A stretch of DNA of 64,000 bases from Auriscalpium vulgare (taxonomy: Eukaryota > Basidiomycota > Agaricomycetes > Russulales > Auriscalpiaceae): contig JAHBBC010000009.1 in NCBI GenBank assembly GCA_019915015.1, positions 186,001-250,000 on the forward strand. The letters are read 5' to 3'. The translations under genes were made by a program, and so were the position numbers. The notes under the pieces are model-generated. The model saw only the letters and a program-made list of their open reading frames with translations, was not told the origin of the DNA and ran no database searches. Positions 1 to 10,389 of this stretch are shown one piece after another. The stretch's first letter is position 1; every line of letters starts with the position of its first letter.

Positions 1-588
1 CGTGTTTGGTCATCCACTTGATCCGTTGGTGCGTGCCACCTTCCTTCCGGCATGACTCTCATTTCTCTCCGCTCATGTACCCACAGCATCCTGGACGCCA
101 TTTTCTCCCATCCCAACCCCGGCCCGCACAATCTCGCCTTCGACGGCGCGTCCATTCTCTCTGACTGAACGTATGGTGTGTTCCCGTTGCCGTCGGACTC
201 CAAGATGGCGCGCCGTGAGGCCGCGGAGAAGCAAGCACGCGGACTACACTGCGCAGCTCGCGCTGCCGCCCGACCTCGGAAGGCGCCCCACACATGCTTA
301 GCGAGGATACTCGACTTTTTATCTGCCGCAGCGGATAACCTTCTCACTCCCTCGCTTGCTCGCGAAGCTGTCGAGTGGAGGAATATCACGTTAACATGTC
401 AGGTAAGTAAAGTCGTTGTTCGTTTTGCCACAAGCTAACCCGTGCACAGGTTTGCCGACCGCGATCACTTCATGGGGATTCGAGGCGGTGGAATAAGTAC
501 CTAAGACGACGACGAAGATGACGCTGTGGCTACTTACTCTTCTCCGAGAACGGGACAGCAGCTCATTGGGCAAGGACGGCGAGAGCGA

Positions 589-743
589 GATCAGCGGTGA
601 CGGAGGGCGAGTGCGGCGATGACGAAGGCGGCTCAGACGGCAACGGCGAGGGATGCGGCTCGGACGACGCCGGTAGTGCTAGTGAGGACGGCAACAACGA
701 GGACGAGGACATCCTCGCTGTCCATGGATTTGCTGATGTGTAG
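589..743 (+). other. acidic C-terminal coding remnant
   Basis: One frame stays open here and encodes a Gly/Asp/Glu/Ser-rich acidic tail that ends ...EDILAVHGFADV before a TAG. Acidic tails of this kind are common at the ends of fungal transposon-type and nuclear proteins, but no domain is visible. Upstream (1-588) there are only short disconnected frames, plus a plausible small intron (GTAAGT near 401, CACAG near 450). I read this as the 3' end of a decayed or off-window gene and do not recognise the family. Confidence 0.25.
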
Positions 744-779
744 TATAGTACTGTAACATATTATACGCTGACCATCAGA

Positions 780-960
780 CTTGTGATCAGCTGACAAGCC
801 GCCTATCAGCCTTGCGTCCAGTTGACAGCCCTGCGCCAGACTTGCGGCAAGGCTGTAAGCCCACTGCTAGCCTTGCACCCAGGCTGTAACCCGTTCGCCA
901 GGCTGGCAACGTGCTTGTGACCCTACGCCAGCGCTTGCAACCGCGCCACGTGGCTGGTGG
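780..960. repeat. diverged short tandem repeats
   Basis: The segment is a run of imperfect units of about 25-30 bp built around CCAG(G)CTGTAA and CTTGC(R)CC words, for example GGCTGTAAGCCC followed by AGGCTGTAACCC and AGGCTGGCAAC. It lies directly upstream of the truncated F-box copy at 1174. It may be an old minisatellite. No coding role is apparent. Confidence 0.35.
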
Positions 961-1173
961 CCGCTACCAGCCGTCGCAACTTTTCAGTACTTTTGCTGAT
1001 GTTCCCGCACTCAATTCCCTGTCCTTCCCTGTCCTTCCCAAGTCCTTCCTGCCTTCGACCTCAGCACAGCCAAACGCGCTCAGCACTGGTTCCCACCCAC
1101 CATCATCACCTCCAAACCACTTCAGCACAATCTTGGAGCGGAATCGTATTCTCAACGCGCGCGGTCAGCAATC

Positions 1174-1638
1174 ATGGAGGATGAGGTGGAACAAACTACT
1201 GGCGAGAGGTGTGTGACGAACGCATCTCGATCGATCTCTTGCTCACGCAGCAGTCAGCGCCATGAACTTCTGGTCGTCGACCCTTCGTTCACGACTATCA
1301 TTTCTTCCCGGGCGGTCTCCAAAAACTGCTCTAGCAAGGCTGACGAGCGAACGGGCCGCTGTGACGTCCCTGCTGGCTACCCTGGACACCCATATCAACG
1401 CATGCGCACCTGTTTCGCGCCTCCCACCCGAGCTTCTGCGCCGCGTCTTCTCTGTTCTTGTGGGCCTGGAGTTTGAGGGCGGTCGACACATGGACGGGTT
1501 CCCAAGCACCATGCTGTGGGTACGGTTGTCGCATGTCTGCCGGCACTGGCGAGACGTCGCCCTCAACGACCCGACGTTCTGGGCGACTTTGAATCTCCCA
1601 CTGCCCCCGCGGTGGGCAGATGCGGTAATCGGCTTATG
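1174..1638 (+). pseudogene. truncated F-box gene (5' end only)
   Basis: This is the 5' end of an F-box gene closely related to the intact copy at 49221-50966. Both begin MEDE.EQ, share the same leader, and contain the F-box-like core SRLPPELLRRVFSVLV and WVRLSHVCRHWRDVALNDPTFW. F-box proteins recruit substrates to SCF ubiquitin ligases through Skp1. Compared with the 49-kb copy this one is 2 nt shorter just after GERCV, so the start and the F-box are out of frame. Homology stops at about 1638, right after PPRWADAV, where MFS transporter sequence begins in the same orientation. The LRR-like C-terminal two thirds is missing, so it is a truncated pseudogene. Confidence 0.75.
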
Positions 1639-2059
1639 AAATCTAATCGACTCAAGCATAGACTCTTATTTTCAACAGTATGTGATCGACAAAGGCACGG
1701 ACCGCACATTCGCGCTCTACACTGTGAGAGTTTGTGCATCTTTGAGTCTCTCCGACACTGCTGACCGCTCCGCCGCCAGCCCGCCATCCTGTGCGGCGCA
1801 GCAATACCCGGGGGCATACTCTCCAATTTGGTCGCGACACAGTGCCGCACGAGTCACTCGGTTGCAGTCATCATGGTGTTCATGTTCGCCTTCTTACTGC
1901 CGTTTTTCCCGAAGACAAGCACCGGCATTGTGCTGTGTGCCATCATCTATGGGGCACTCGCAGGCGCATGTACGACCGATCTCCGCTTCGTTGCGCTGCG
2001 CTGATTTGATTATCGACAGGGTTCTCCCTGTTCCCGTCTACCATCAACACAATGGTACT

Positions 2060-2520
2060 ACTTCAGTTGCGTCCCGGACCGGGCGGGGCTCGTATGTGCA
2101 GCCCGCCCGGTCATGGCGCGGATCCCGCCCGTACCGCGCGGACTCAGCGCGCCCAGCGATGCTGGAGCAGCTGGAGCCCGTGCGCAGCGAGGGAGACCGC
2201 CAGGACCGGGCGGATGCCGCCCGGTCTGTGCGCCGCTCGGGAGCCCCGCAACCATCGCCGCCCGCCGCCGTCGGTGCGCCTGGTCTGTGCGGGCCCGCCT
2301 CGTCCACGCGCGTGCCCCTTGCCGCCCTCACCGCGCGCCCCTCGCCGCCTGCACTGCGCGCCCCTTGTCGCATGCACCGCGCGCCCCTGCTCGTCGCCCG
2401 CACCGCGCACCCCTCGTCGCCCGCACCGCGCGCCCCTGCTCGTCGCCTTCCCTGCGCGCCTTCGTCGCCTCTGTTCGCTTGTCGCGGTCCTCGTCGCGCG
2501 CCCTTCGTTGCCCGCACGCC
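2060..2520 (+). repeat. foldback element, left inverted arm
   Basis: The arm begins ACTTCAGTTGCGTCCCGGAC. It is nearly identical to the reverse complement of the right arm between about 2120 and 2340, then breaks into GC-rich tandem units whose number differs between the arms. The terminal 60 bp is more diverged than the inner part. Confidence 0.7.
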
Positions 2521-3179
2521 TATGCGTGGCCCTCGCTGCGCGCAATTGTCGACCTCATGAGTCATTGCGCACATCCTCGCCCTCGCTGCACGCCGGGGCC
2601 GTCGCCTGGACCTCGCAGCGCGCCGCCCCTCGTTGCCGCCTCGTCGTACGCACCTGGCGGTCGGTTTCGAGATGATGGTGAGAGTGCGGGGGTGTTGGGA
2701 CGGTGTGGTGGTTGGGGGCAGGTGGTAGTGGGGAGAAAGTGGCCTTGCGCCGCGTTGAACCTGCCACGCGGCCCCTCGGTCACGTGGTTTTGTTGACAGC
2801 ACATCGTGGGAATTGGGCTTCACTTGCCAATGCAGGCACTCCTGCCTTGTTTCCGCGCCCGCACGCCCGCACGCCAGCACGCCCGGCCACCCAGCCCCCC
2901 ACTTTCTGTTGAGACGTGCCTGTGCAGCCTTGTATGGCGCCACACCAGGTGCCTCCTGGCTGCGCAGGGAGGACGGCGTGCAGGGGCGCGCGACAAGAAT
3001 GACGCGCAGCCAGGCCAACACGCAGCAAGGACGACACGCAGCGAGGGCAGCGCACATGGACGTGCAGCCAGGACGCTGCGCATGCAGCAGGCGACGCGAC
3101 GCAGGCGAGGAGCAGGGGCGCACGACGACGGCGACGAGGGGCGTGCGGCAAGGGCGACAACGTTCGCAGCGCAAGGCGC

Positions 3180-3652
3180 GCAGCGAGGGCGACTCAGACG
3201 AGCAGGGGCGGGCGGTGCGGGCGACGAGCGGGGGCGGGCGGTGCGGGCGACGAGGGGTGCGCGGTGCGGGCGACGAGCAGGGGCGCGCAGCGAGGGCGAC
3301 AAGGGGCGCGCAGCGAGGGCGACAAGGGGCGCGCAGTGCAGGCGGCGAGGGGCGCGCGGTGAGGGCGGCGAGGGGCGCGCGGTGAGGGCGGCAAGGGGCA
3401 CGCGCGTGGACGAGGCGGGCCCGCACAGACCAGGCGCACCGACGGCGGCGGGCGGCGATGGTTGCGGGGCTCCCGAGCGGCGCACAGACCGGGCGGCATC
3501 CGCCCGGTCCTGGCGGTCTCCCTCGCTGCGCACGGGCTCCAGCTGCTCCAGCATCGCTGGGCGCGCTGAGTCCGCGCGGTACGGGCGGGATCCCGCCAGG
3601 ACCGGTCGGGCTGCACATACCAGCCCCGACTGGTCTGGCACGCTACTGAAGT
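3180..3652 (-). repeat. foldback element, right inverted arm
   Basis: Read on the minus strand it begins ACTTCAGTAGCGTGCCAGAC and follows the left arm through the shared GTGCAGCCCG, ATCCCGCCCGTACCGCGCGG and later blocks. The inner part carries more tandem units (CGCCCTCGCTGCGCGCCC and variants) than the left arm does. Confidence 0.7.
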
Positions 3653-4097
3653 CCCTCCACAATGAGCAAGAGCACGCGGGACTGCGGGTGCGTGGCAGTT
3701 TTTCATGCATGAAATGCCCACAGCTGAACCGAGAATGAATATGCGTTGTAGCGTACGTCTGGGGCTCGCCTTCGCCGTGGGCGCGCTCGCAGTGCTCACA
3801 GGCACGCCGTACAACGACTGGCTCCTCGGCGCGCGGCCGACGTCACAAGACGATTGGAGCCTAGCCATTCTACTCAACTACGTACGCACCGTTTTTCTAT
3901 CCCCTTCTCTGATGAAACGCCGCGTGGCTGACGGTGGTGTAGTTATTCCAGTCGCCAGGCATATTCTTGTGCCTGATAATGCTGCACTCGACGATGCGGT
4001 GATTAACAGACATTGCGCAGGCTGTATGATGGGGTATATCTCGGTGAGCAGAATCGTGACGTGGACAGTTCTGTTTGGATCCGAGTACCATGATATT

Positions 4098-4165
4098 AGG
4101 GGAGCTCAGAGTAGACCGTTTTCGTTTCCGTTTCGTTTTCAAACGCCTTTCGTTTTCGATTCGGC
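4098..4165 (+). repeat. Harbinger left TIR
   Basis: The 68-bp TIR begins AGGGGAGCTCAGAGTAGACC, ends GATTCGGC, and contains several CGTTTTC/CGTTTCC words. It matches the right TIR base for base by eye. Confidence 0.88.
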
Positions 4166-4296
4166 CCGCGGCATAAGTGACCCGATGTGTGACAATCGTG
4201 TGACTTTAGGTGACGCTCGCGTTGTGCGGCGTCTTCGTGTCTCACACACTCATTCCCTCGCGATACCTCCTTAATCTACACTCTCCTACTCTCTTA

Positions 4297-5893
4297 ATGC
4301 CCCGGAAACGCGGCCGCTCGGACTCCGACCAGCCTGAGACAGCTCCGGGCAAGAAATCCCGTGAGGAGAACATCAGCTGGGGCACAAATAAGAAGCCAAA
4401 TGAGCTGCTCCTGCAGCTCATCACGGAGCTCGAACAGCCGCAAAATCGCAAGGTTATGTTTGGTAACAAGCGTGGTGAGGTATGCAGGTGGCCCACGCAT
4501 CATCTGGGCTTTGTTACTGACATCTTTCCAGAAGAAAAGCGGAGAAAGTAAGGTCGCAGCGGGTCAGCGGCTTGCTCGCATCCTCTGGAAGGATGCTCCG
4601 GACTCGGATTTCGTCAGTCTGGGAGCAAAGGTGCTCAGGAAAATAAATCAGTATGTCCATACCCTTATTGGATGCCTCATACGTGCTCACAGGCTTGTGT
4701 AGGCTACGCATCACCTATCACTCCAAGGTTCGGCGCATTAAGTGCACGGGTGGAGGTGTCCTCACTGGGAATGAGGCCATCGTCGACACAGGTGATGCCG
4801 ACGATGGTCCAGATGAGTATTTGGTCTGCTACATAGGGCCAGATGGCCCATCCGAGGATACCGATGCACGCCACAAGAATATCTGGCGTAAGTTCATTTT
4901 GTGATCTCCGATGAGCACGCTGGAGGCTAACACATCCTGTGCAGAGGAGATCGAGGCCGAGTTCGCTGTCTTCCCCCGAATTCACGCGATCCTTGCCACC
5001 CGCCCAAATGAAAACCCGATCATCATCACGACTGGGGTTGGTCCGGACGGTCACCGCACAGTGCACTATCAGCCTCCCGACGACGCGCCACCTGTGCGGC
5101 AACCGCGCGAAGAGGACATAGACCCCATCCTACGCGTTCACGATGGCCCGGCGCCTCTCGCGCAAGACTCTTCTGCGACCGCACCCGGCCCGGGATCGCC
5201 ACCGCAGACGCCACACACTCCCAAAGAGAACCGCGTGCCGCCCTCGTCGCAAGCAAGTGCGAAGAAGACTCCCGCACACCTGTCGGAAGAGAAGCTGGAG
5301 AGCTTGAAGGGTCGCTTCAAGCCCACGTCACGCACCGGCATTCAAGACATACTGAAGGAGTCCATTGAGTAAGTAATACTAGTTGTTGGTAATGCACGTG
5401 GACTAATTCATGTGGCAGGCGTAGCTTTGCGGTGTCAAAGGAAGAGAACATCCGCAAAGCTGTCGACAGGCTGCGCGATGACATGAATAGTCTTCGCCAA
5501 GACGCTCGCGATCGCCACGACCGCCTCTTTCGTGAGCTGCAGATTGGCTTGTGGACGAACGATGAGTATCGCCGCAAGTCGGAAGCACTTGACGATGACC
5601 TTCAGCTGCAGCTTCAAGATCTCCGTGAAAATATATCGCGCCTTCAGAATCCTCCTCTGGTTGTCGCCGCCGCTACGCCCGCTCGTTCCATCTCACGCAC
5701 GGGCTCTATGTCAACCGCTGCATCGACGCCTTCATCTCTGCCGCGCGCATCGACACCTCCGGATGATGAGCCCGAGAGCGAGATGACAAGCCAGAGAGAA
5801 AATAGTCCTCCCTGGGATGAGAGCCAGTTGGACAGAGATCTTGGACGAGGATCATCTGTGGTTCCAGACGAGTTGGAGCGAGGCTTAGTCTGA
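4297..5893 (+). CDS. Harbinger accessory protein (SANT/Myb-like), 461 aa
   Basis: Five exons are read by eye: 4297-4479, 4532-4650, 4703-4887, 4945-5368 and 5419-5893, all with GT-AG introns, totalling 1386 nt. The N-terminus (MPRKRGRSDS) is basic. Residues about 25-105 (SWGTNKKPNELLLQL...KSGESKVAAGQRLARILW) resemble the SANT/Myb-like DNA-binding domain of PIF/Harbinger accessory proteins. A Pro/Ser-rich linker and a C-terminal charged coiled coil (about 340-400, RKAVDRLRDDMNSLRQDARD) follow. In other Harbinger elements this partner helps nuclear import of the transposase and binds the TIRs; that role is inferred here. The start is the first ATG after the left TIR. Confidence 0.72.
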
Positions 5894-6008
5894 TCATTTT
5901 GCTTTTGTCCTTTCTAACTGCAGCCTCTCATTTAATGCTACACAGTCCTTTCTTCTTTCTGATTATATCTCTCTTACTCTTTACAATCTCAGATTTAATC
6001 TTGTTCAT

Positions 6009-7407
6009 TTATACAAGTCCTGCTCGTTGAGCGGCTACTATTTCTGCCACAAGGCCACGTCTCCTAGCCTCGCAATCATCATCCTCTGTGATATCATCAT
6101 CTATAGGATCATCTGGCTCCCCCCTATCGTCCTCTTCCTGAGCACGTGAGTGCCAAGTCGCAAAGCTTGTCCCACTCGCCCATCCTTCGATGTCGAGCAC
6201 TGCGTTGTGCAAGATGATGCAACATGAAATCCACCGACACGCTCGTATATGGTCCCGATTGTAACGGATATTGAGCCGTAAGCCACGAAGGGATTGCCAT
6301 CGGCCCTTGAGTGCACCCATGGTGTGTTCAGAGCGAACGCGTAGGCGAGCTACGTGTTTGTCGAATAAGGCATTTGAGCGGTCTAACGACGCTGGTTTCT
6401 TGTGAACTGGGATGGTCCGCGAGCTGACAGGGTACGCAGAGTCACCCCATGCAAACTCGTCACCTCTGAAGAACCAGTCGGTATGCTTGACAGCTGCAGT
6501 ATGCTCAAATGCAGATGCATCATGAGCAGAACCGGTCATGCCAAGCGAATAGTCAACGATTCGTAGATTCGACGGTGTATTGCCAATCTGTGTACAGATA
6601 TGTCAGTCAGGAGCTATTAGAAGATATCCAGCATACCTGGACGTTGAACCCATAGTTGCACTTCCTTGTGTAGTACGCGTCACCGTCGAGGCCGGGGCGA
6701 CTGTACAGGACAACAATTGTCCCGTCGTACATCACCCATCCCTCCCTCCAGGTGGATCCCGTGAAACCAAGCTGCTCATCAATCCACCTTTTCTCGACCT
6801 CTTTCTCCTCCTCTGTTAGCGGCCGTACAAACATCCCATGCAAGGACATCAGCGCCTCCTGACATCTCTCCGTGTATAGCTCCACAGCGCCCTCTGAACA
6901 GCCCGCTGCACGGCTGATATCCTCGAGAGATGCGCCATTGCCATAGCGACCCATACGGTACAGGGTCACCGCTAATTGCGTTCGGATATCCTCCTGCGGG
7001 GTGTTCGAGTTGTTCTGGAATACGGGATGACCCTCGATGAGGCCAAGGATAGTGTCGAAGACGTGGGGAGAGACACGGAGCATGTTGATAAAGCGGTGGT
7101 GATGGGCAGGATCCTGTGCATACTCCCATGCAAGCTGGAGATTGCCGGCTTTAACGACGGGAGGACGGGGGTTGATGTAGCGGGAGGATAGGATGGTGTG
7201 AAGGATTGAGCTATCGCGTTGGAGCTGCTCCATCATAGCTGTGGCTGAAGATGGAGGGCATGAGTGCCATCTGGATAGCCATATATGTGATGTATGCGTC
7301 GATAATCTCATCGTGGTAGGTAGCACGGGCCATGGCTGGTGGAAGAGCTCGAAAGCAATGGCGGCGGTGTCGCGCAGCGGCGTAGATTGAGTGACATTAT
7401 GTAACAT
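6009..7407 (-). CDS. PIF/Harbinger DDE transposase (DDE_Tnp_4 type), 449 aa
   Basis: Two exons, 7407-6637 and 6587-6009, joined by a GT-AG intron, give 1350 nt. The N-terminal part holds an HTH-like region (IRTQLAVTLYRMGRYGNGAS, then ISRAAGCSEGAVELYT). The catalytic acidic residues are visible as D in VMYDGT (about residue 223), D in WGDSAYP (about 300) and E in RVRSEHTMGALKGRW (about 345). The tail is acidic (DDPIDDDITEDDD). The protein should cut and paste the surrounding element by binding its TIRs. The chosen ATG lies 12 bp inside the right TIR; an internal start such as the MEQLQRD methionine is possible. No stop or frameshift is seen. Confidence 0.85.
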
Positions 7408-7418
7408 CACGCCGGGGC

Positions 7419-7486
7419 GCCGAATCGAAAACGAAAGGCGTTTGAAAACGAAACGGAAACGAAAACGGTCTACTCTGAGCTCCCCT
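7419..7486 (-). repeat. Harbinger right TIR
   Basis: Reverse complement of 4098-4165 over 68 bp. The transposase start codon lies only 12 bp inside its inner end. Confidence 0.88.
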
Positions 7487-7489
7487 ATT

Positions 7490-8585
7490 GTTCTGCAGAG
7501 TCCGTGGGCTATATAATTGCATCCACAGAAACATGGACCGATAGCGCTCGCTACACGCCGCTAGATGGTACTTAATGTCAACGCCGGGCGGGCTGCGAGG
7601 AAGGAAATCGGCAACGCACGCGACCTTGCACTATTGGTCTTAGAGAGGGAGGGCTGTGAAGACGCGCAAGTCGTCTGAAAAAGCGCGTGGTCAGAGCAAA
7701 CAAGCCGGGCGGGCCCTCCAGTCCGACGCAGGCGGGGCCGGCCATCCCGCTCCGCGCATGCGTCTCAGAATTCTCACGGATACGAAGCATCGCTCAGCTG
7801 TGACGACCACTCGGTCCTTCCGCTGCATGCACCTACCTGCGGTATCCTTGTTCTTTCACCCGTTTGCTTCTACTGCGTGCCATATGCTCGCCTCTCAGCA
7901 CTGAACCCGAGCACTTGCGTGGACTTTGTCGACGCCCAACGCATGTCAGGGGCCGACATACGGCATGGCCAACGCACGGTCTTAAACTCGTCGACTGAAG
8001 ATATTGGTCTTACAAGCACGGTAGCGAGGCCAGGTGAGAGAAGGGGATGTCGTCATACGCAGGAGGTTTGTTGTGATGCGCGAGACACAGCACAGCGTCG
8101 CCATCCAGGTGCGTGCGCCTCCCCAGCTCGTGCCTGCGCTCGATATGCCTGCCGCCACAGGATCTGCGCGGTGCCTCATGGCGACGAGATGCGTATCGCT
8201 GACTCCAACGTCGCCGTGACTGCACCACCACGGGAGCATCGCGAGTCGGCTAGCAGGCTCCTCTGGGCTTAGTGCAGCCTCACAGCTGATCGTTTTGCTC
8301 AGCAAACCGAAGCCAGGCGAAACGAGCTGATCTGGACGACGTACCCTTGTCTTTCGTTGTAGGAGAACAAGGGTATGTACGCGACGCGCGCACGTGTAAC
8401 CGTGCGAACCTCGCCTCGTGGCACCACGACAACAACACGAACAATACGCGCCACGCCGTCAAACGCACCTGCAACGTTGCGCAAATACAACGGATTCTCC
8501 GTTCACAATCGTTCTTGCGCCGCGCGCTACGACGTATACACGTCATCGCGCCTGCAAGCATCGCTTGTTGTAACGCCTCAGATCG
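7490..8585. other. no recognisable gene
   Basis: After the Harbinger element the sequence has only short overlapping frames with no domain, intron pattern or codon bias that I can support. It probably holds remnants of the interrupted MFS locus and then the upstream region of the 8670 gene. Confidence 0.4.
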
Positions 8586-8592
8586 TATAAAG
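8586..8592 (+). promoter_or_regulatory. TATA box candidate for the 8670 gene
   Basis: TATAAAG lies 78 bp upstream of the ATG at 8670, followed by a GC-rich stretch and a C/A-rich leader just before the start codon, which is the usual layout for a fungal core promoter. Confidence 0.4.
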
Positions 8593-8669
8593 GGCGCGCG
8601 AACTTGACGAGCACCGGCATCTACCAATACACTCCCCGCCACCCTTGAGACCCAAATCACCCAAGCACC

Positions 8670-9521
8670 ATGTCAGCTGAGACTGCCGCCATCAGCAAGT
8701 TCAGATCCGTAGCCTCATTGTTCATCCCACTGGTCGGCAAGCCAAAGTCATCGTCCGAAGTCCACCCCAGCCCACGGGCCGACAAGCCAAAGCCGTCGTT
8801 CGAATTCCACCCGAATTTGCACAAAGCCGGAGTCGACGATGGTTACTGGACCATCGAGAACCGTGAAGGCATGATGGCGGACGTGCGCTTCCCCGCACTC
8901 GAATACAATCTGGTCGGCGCTCGACTCCGGCTCAAGCTCTTCGACAGCCCGAAAGAACTCACAGACTGGACTTTTAACTGTGCCGCCCTGCGGAAAGCGC
9001 TGGAAGTTACGGACAAGGACCTTGAAGGCAGCGGCACCATCCAAGGCAGCGGCAACATCCAAGACAGCGGCAAAGTCCAAGGCAGCGGCAAACTCGAAAT
9101 CGTGTGGCCTGTGCTGCTGGGCACAGTCCATCAGGAGGGGCCGGATCAGCTTCCCCTGGTGTTCTCTGCGGCGCTTATGCCGTCGATCTTCGGCGTGCAG
9201 GTTGCGCAGCTAGACCTCCACCGCGATAAAGCCAAGGCAAGCCCGCTCATGGAGATCGCGGGCTTTCTGGGCCAGTTCCGCAGAGAGATCCACCGCGCGG
9301 GAATCAAATTGGACGGCCTACGCGCGGAGCACCTGATTCTGCCATGGGACCAGGAAACGCGCCGAAATGACAGCGACTACGACGCATTCAGCAAGCGCAT
9401 TGTGCTGATGGACTGGGAAGGAATGGAGCGTGTTGATGGGGGTGCACAGGTCTATGAATGGGATATGGACACTTTCAAAGCATTCAGTAGTATTGAAATG
9501 ATATTGGCAAGCATCATGTAG
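8670..9521 (+). CDS. orphan protein, 283 aa
   Basis: A single uninterrupted exon begins at an ATG preceded by a TATA box and a pyrimidine-rich leader. Residues about 115-140 contain four tandem hexapeptides (GSGTIQ, GSGNIQ, DSGKVQ, GSGKLE) encoded by 18-bp repeats. The C-terminal part (LILPWDQETRR, then KRIVLMDWEGM) faintly recalls the catalytic-loop end of fungal kinase-like proteins, but no HRD or DFG is present. There is no signal peptide or membrane segment. I do not recognise the family. The open frame and clean promoter suggest a real gene. Confidence 0.6.
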   Translation: MSAETAAISKFRSVASLFIPLVGKPKSSSEVHPSPRADKPKPSFEFHPNLHKAGVDDGYWTIENREGMMADVRFPALEYNLVGARLRLKLFDSPKELTDWTFNCAALRKALEVTDKDLEGSGTIQGSGNIQDSGKVQGSGKLEIVWPVLLGTVHQEGPDQLPLVFSAALMPSIFGVQVAQLDLHRDKAKASPLMEIAGFLGQFRREIHRAGIKLDGLRAEHLILPWDQETRRNDSDYDAFSKRIVLMDWEGMERVDGGAQVYEWDMDTFKAFSSIEMILASIM

Positions 9522-9539
9522 AAGGTTTGGTATGCAGAA

Positions 9540-10389
9540 CATGAACTAATTTAGTGACTCGATATGGAGGTGATATGCGCGTACGGTCCAAGTCGATGTT
9601 CCGGGAAGCTGCGAGGGGGCTTCCACATCATCATGCAGTAAGTAATTGACCAATGCCTGATAGATGCTCTCAAGCGCCCGGGGCACGAGCGCCCACTGGC
9701 AGGGGACAAAGTAGCAGTAGCGGCTGTTGGCGGAGTCAGGGACTCGTAGCGTCAGTCACTGGCCAACGCCTCCACGACCTGCGGCTCCTGCTGCCAAGCG
9801 CAAGTCCACGTCGCGCAGAACGCCTGACGGTGACACGAAATTGCGCACCAGCGATCGCTGCGCGGTGGAAGCACGTGTCTGCGCAACCGCGCCGGTGGCA
9901 GTCCGTTGTGGACGCACTCGCATACGTCAGGTTGACCCTACTAGGGACGTGCATGGTTGACTAGCGCGCGTACTGTATCCCGCGCGAAGGCTTGATCAGT
10001 GTCGGGGCCGGGTCAAAATGCGGGCCGCGGATCGATCGTCTGCAACGGCCCCGCCCCGCATACAACCCTTCAACGGCGTCATCATCGTACAACATTCGAA
10101 CGTCTCGGCCTGCGCCCGCGCGGGACTAGGCGCCGCTCAGGCTCTCTCCGGCTCGCGGCTCGAAGGTGATTGTCATCCGAGTCGACTCGCTCTTCGAATT
10201 CCGACTCAGTGCGAGGATGGAATGCGGATGAGGATGGGGATCCTAAGCTGGGTAGTCAGCCCCAGGACGACTCAGGCTGCTCGTGGCGGCCTCAAGGAAG
10301 AGGAGCGTGGGTAATCAGGAAGGGCAGGGTCGGGGCGAAAGGTACGCGACAGTGTTCTCACTTACTAGCTACCTCTCATAGCGGTCCTG
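9540..10389. other. no supported gene
   Basis: Only overlapping short frames are present. One plus-strand frame (10170-10320) encodes a Ser/Asp-rich acidic stretch (DEDGDPKLGSQPQDDSG) that could be the tail of a decayed gene. Nothing can be named. Confidence 0.3.

Larger units (their letters stand above)
2055..3657. mobile_element. GC-rich foldback (long-TIR) element
   Basis: Two long inverted arms (about 2060-2520 and 3180-3652) enclose a non-repeated centre. The stretch 2120-2340 is close to identical to the reverse complement of 3400-3590. The inner parts of both arms are variable tandem arrays of CGCGCCCCTCGTCGCC-like units. A 7-bp direct repeat CACAATG lies at 2048-2054 and 3658-3664. 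Dropping the element and one repeat restores an MFS reading frame (STINTMSKSTR) that matches another copy at 54 kb (VFLNMSKGTR), which marks this as an insertion. Long frames on both strands are GC-driven Ala/Pro/Arg low complexity and are not genes. No transposase is present, so it is non-autonomous. The outermost TIR base (ACTTCAG) sits 5 bp inside each direct repeat, so exact ends are uncertain. Confidence 0.7.
1640..4000 (+). pseudogene. MFS monocarboxylate-type transporter, 3' half (copy A), split
   Basis: Two blocks at 1675-2054 and 3658-3890 are collinear with the longer MFS copies at 28.7-30.6 kb and 52.7-54.3 kb. Block one holds YVIDKGTDRTFALYT, then PAILCGAAIPGGILSNLVA and FMFAFLLPFFPKTSTGIVLC, i.e. 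TM8-TM10 of a 12-TM fungal monocarboxylate-permease-like MFS protein. Block two holds the MSKSTRDCG loop and LGLAFAVGALAVLTGTPYNDW (TM11). The N-terminal half is absent. The two blocks are separated by the foldback element, and the Harbinger element lies just downstream. Frame breaks are also present, so this copy is dead. The intact form would be a plasma-membrane or vacuolar solute carrier of unknown substrate. Confidence 0.7.
4098..7486. mobile_element. PIF/Harbinger-like DNA transposon, complete
   Basis: A 3389-bp element is bounded by 68-bp TIRs that match over their whole length and begin AGGGGAGCTCAGAGTAGACC. It is flanked by the 3-bp direct repeat ATT (4095-4097 and 7487-7489), the duplication length expected for this superfamily. 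It carries the two genes typical of PIF/Harbinger: a DDE transposase on the minus strand and a SANT/Myb-like accessory gene on the plus strand. The genes run tail to tail with 115 bp between stops, so each is probably driven from its own TIR. Both reading frames look intact after splicing, so the element may be functional or only recently silenced. It lies in the decayed MFS copy A. Confidence 0.88.

Noticed and set aside
2044..3738. Very long overlapping frames on both strands (up to 524 codons)
   Set aside because: They are Ala/Pro/Arg low-complexity translations of the GC-rich foldback arms, mirrored on both strands, with no start context or domain.
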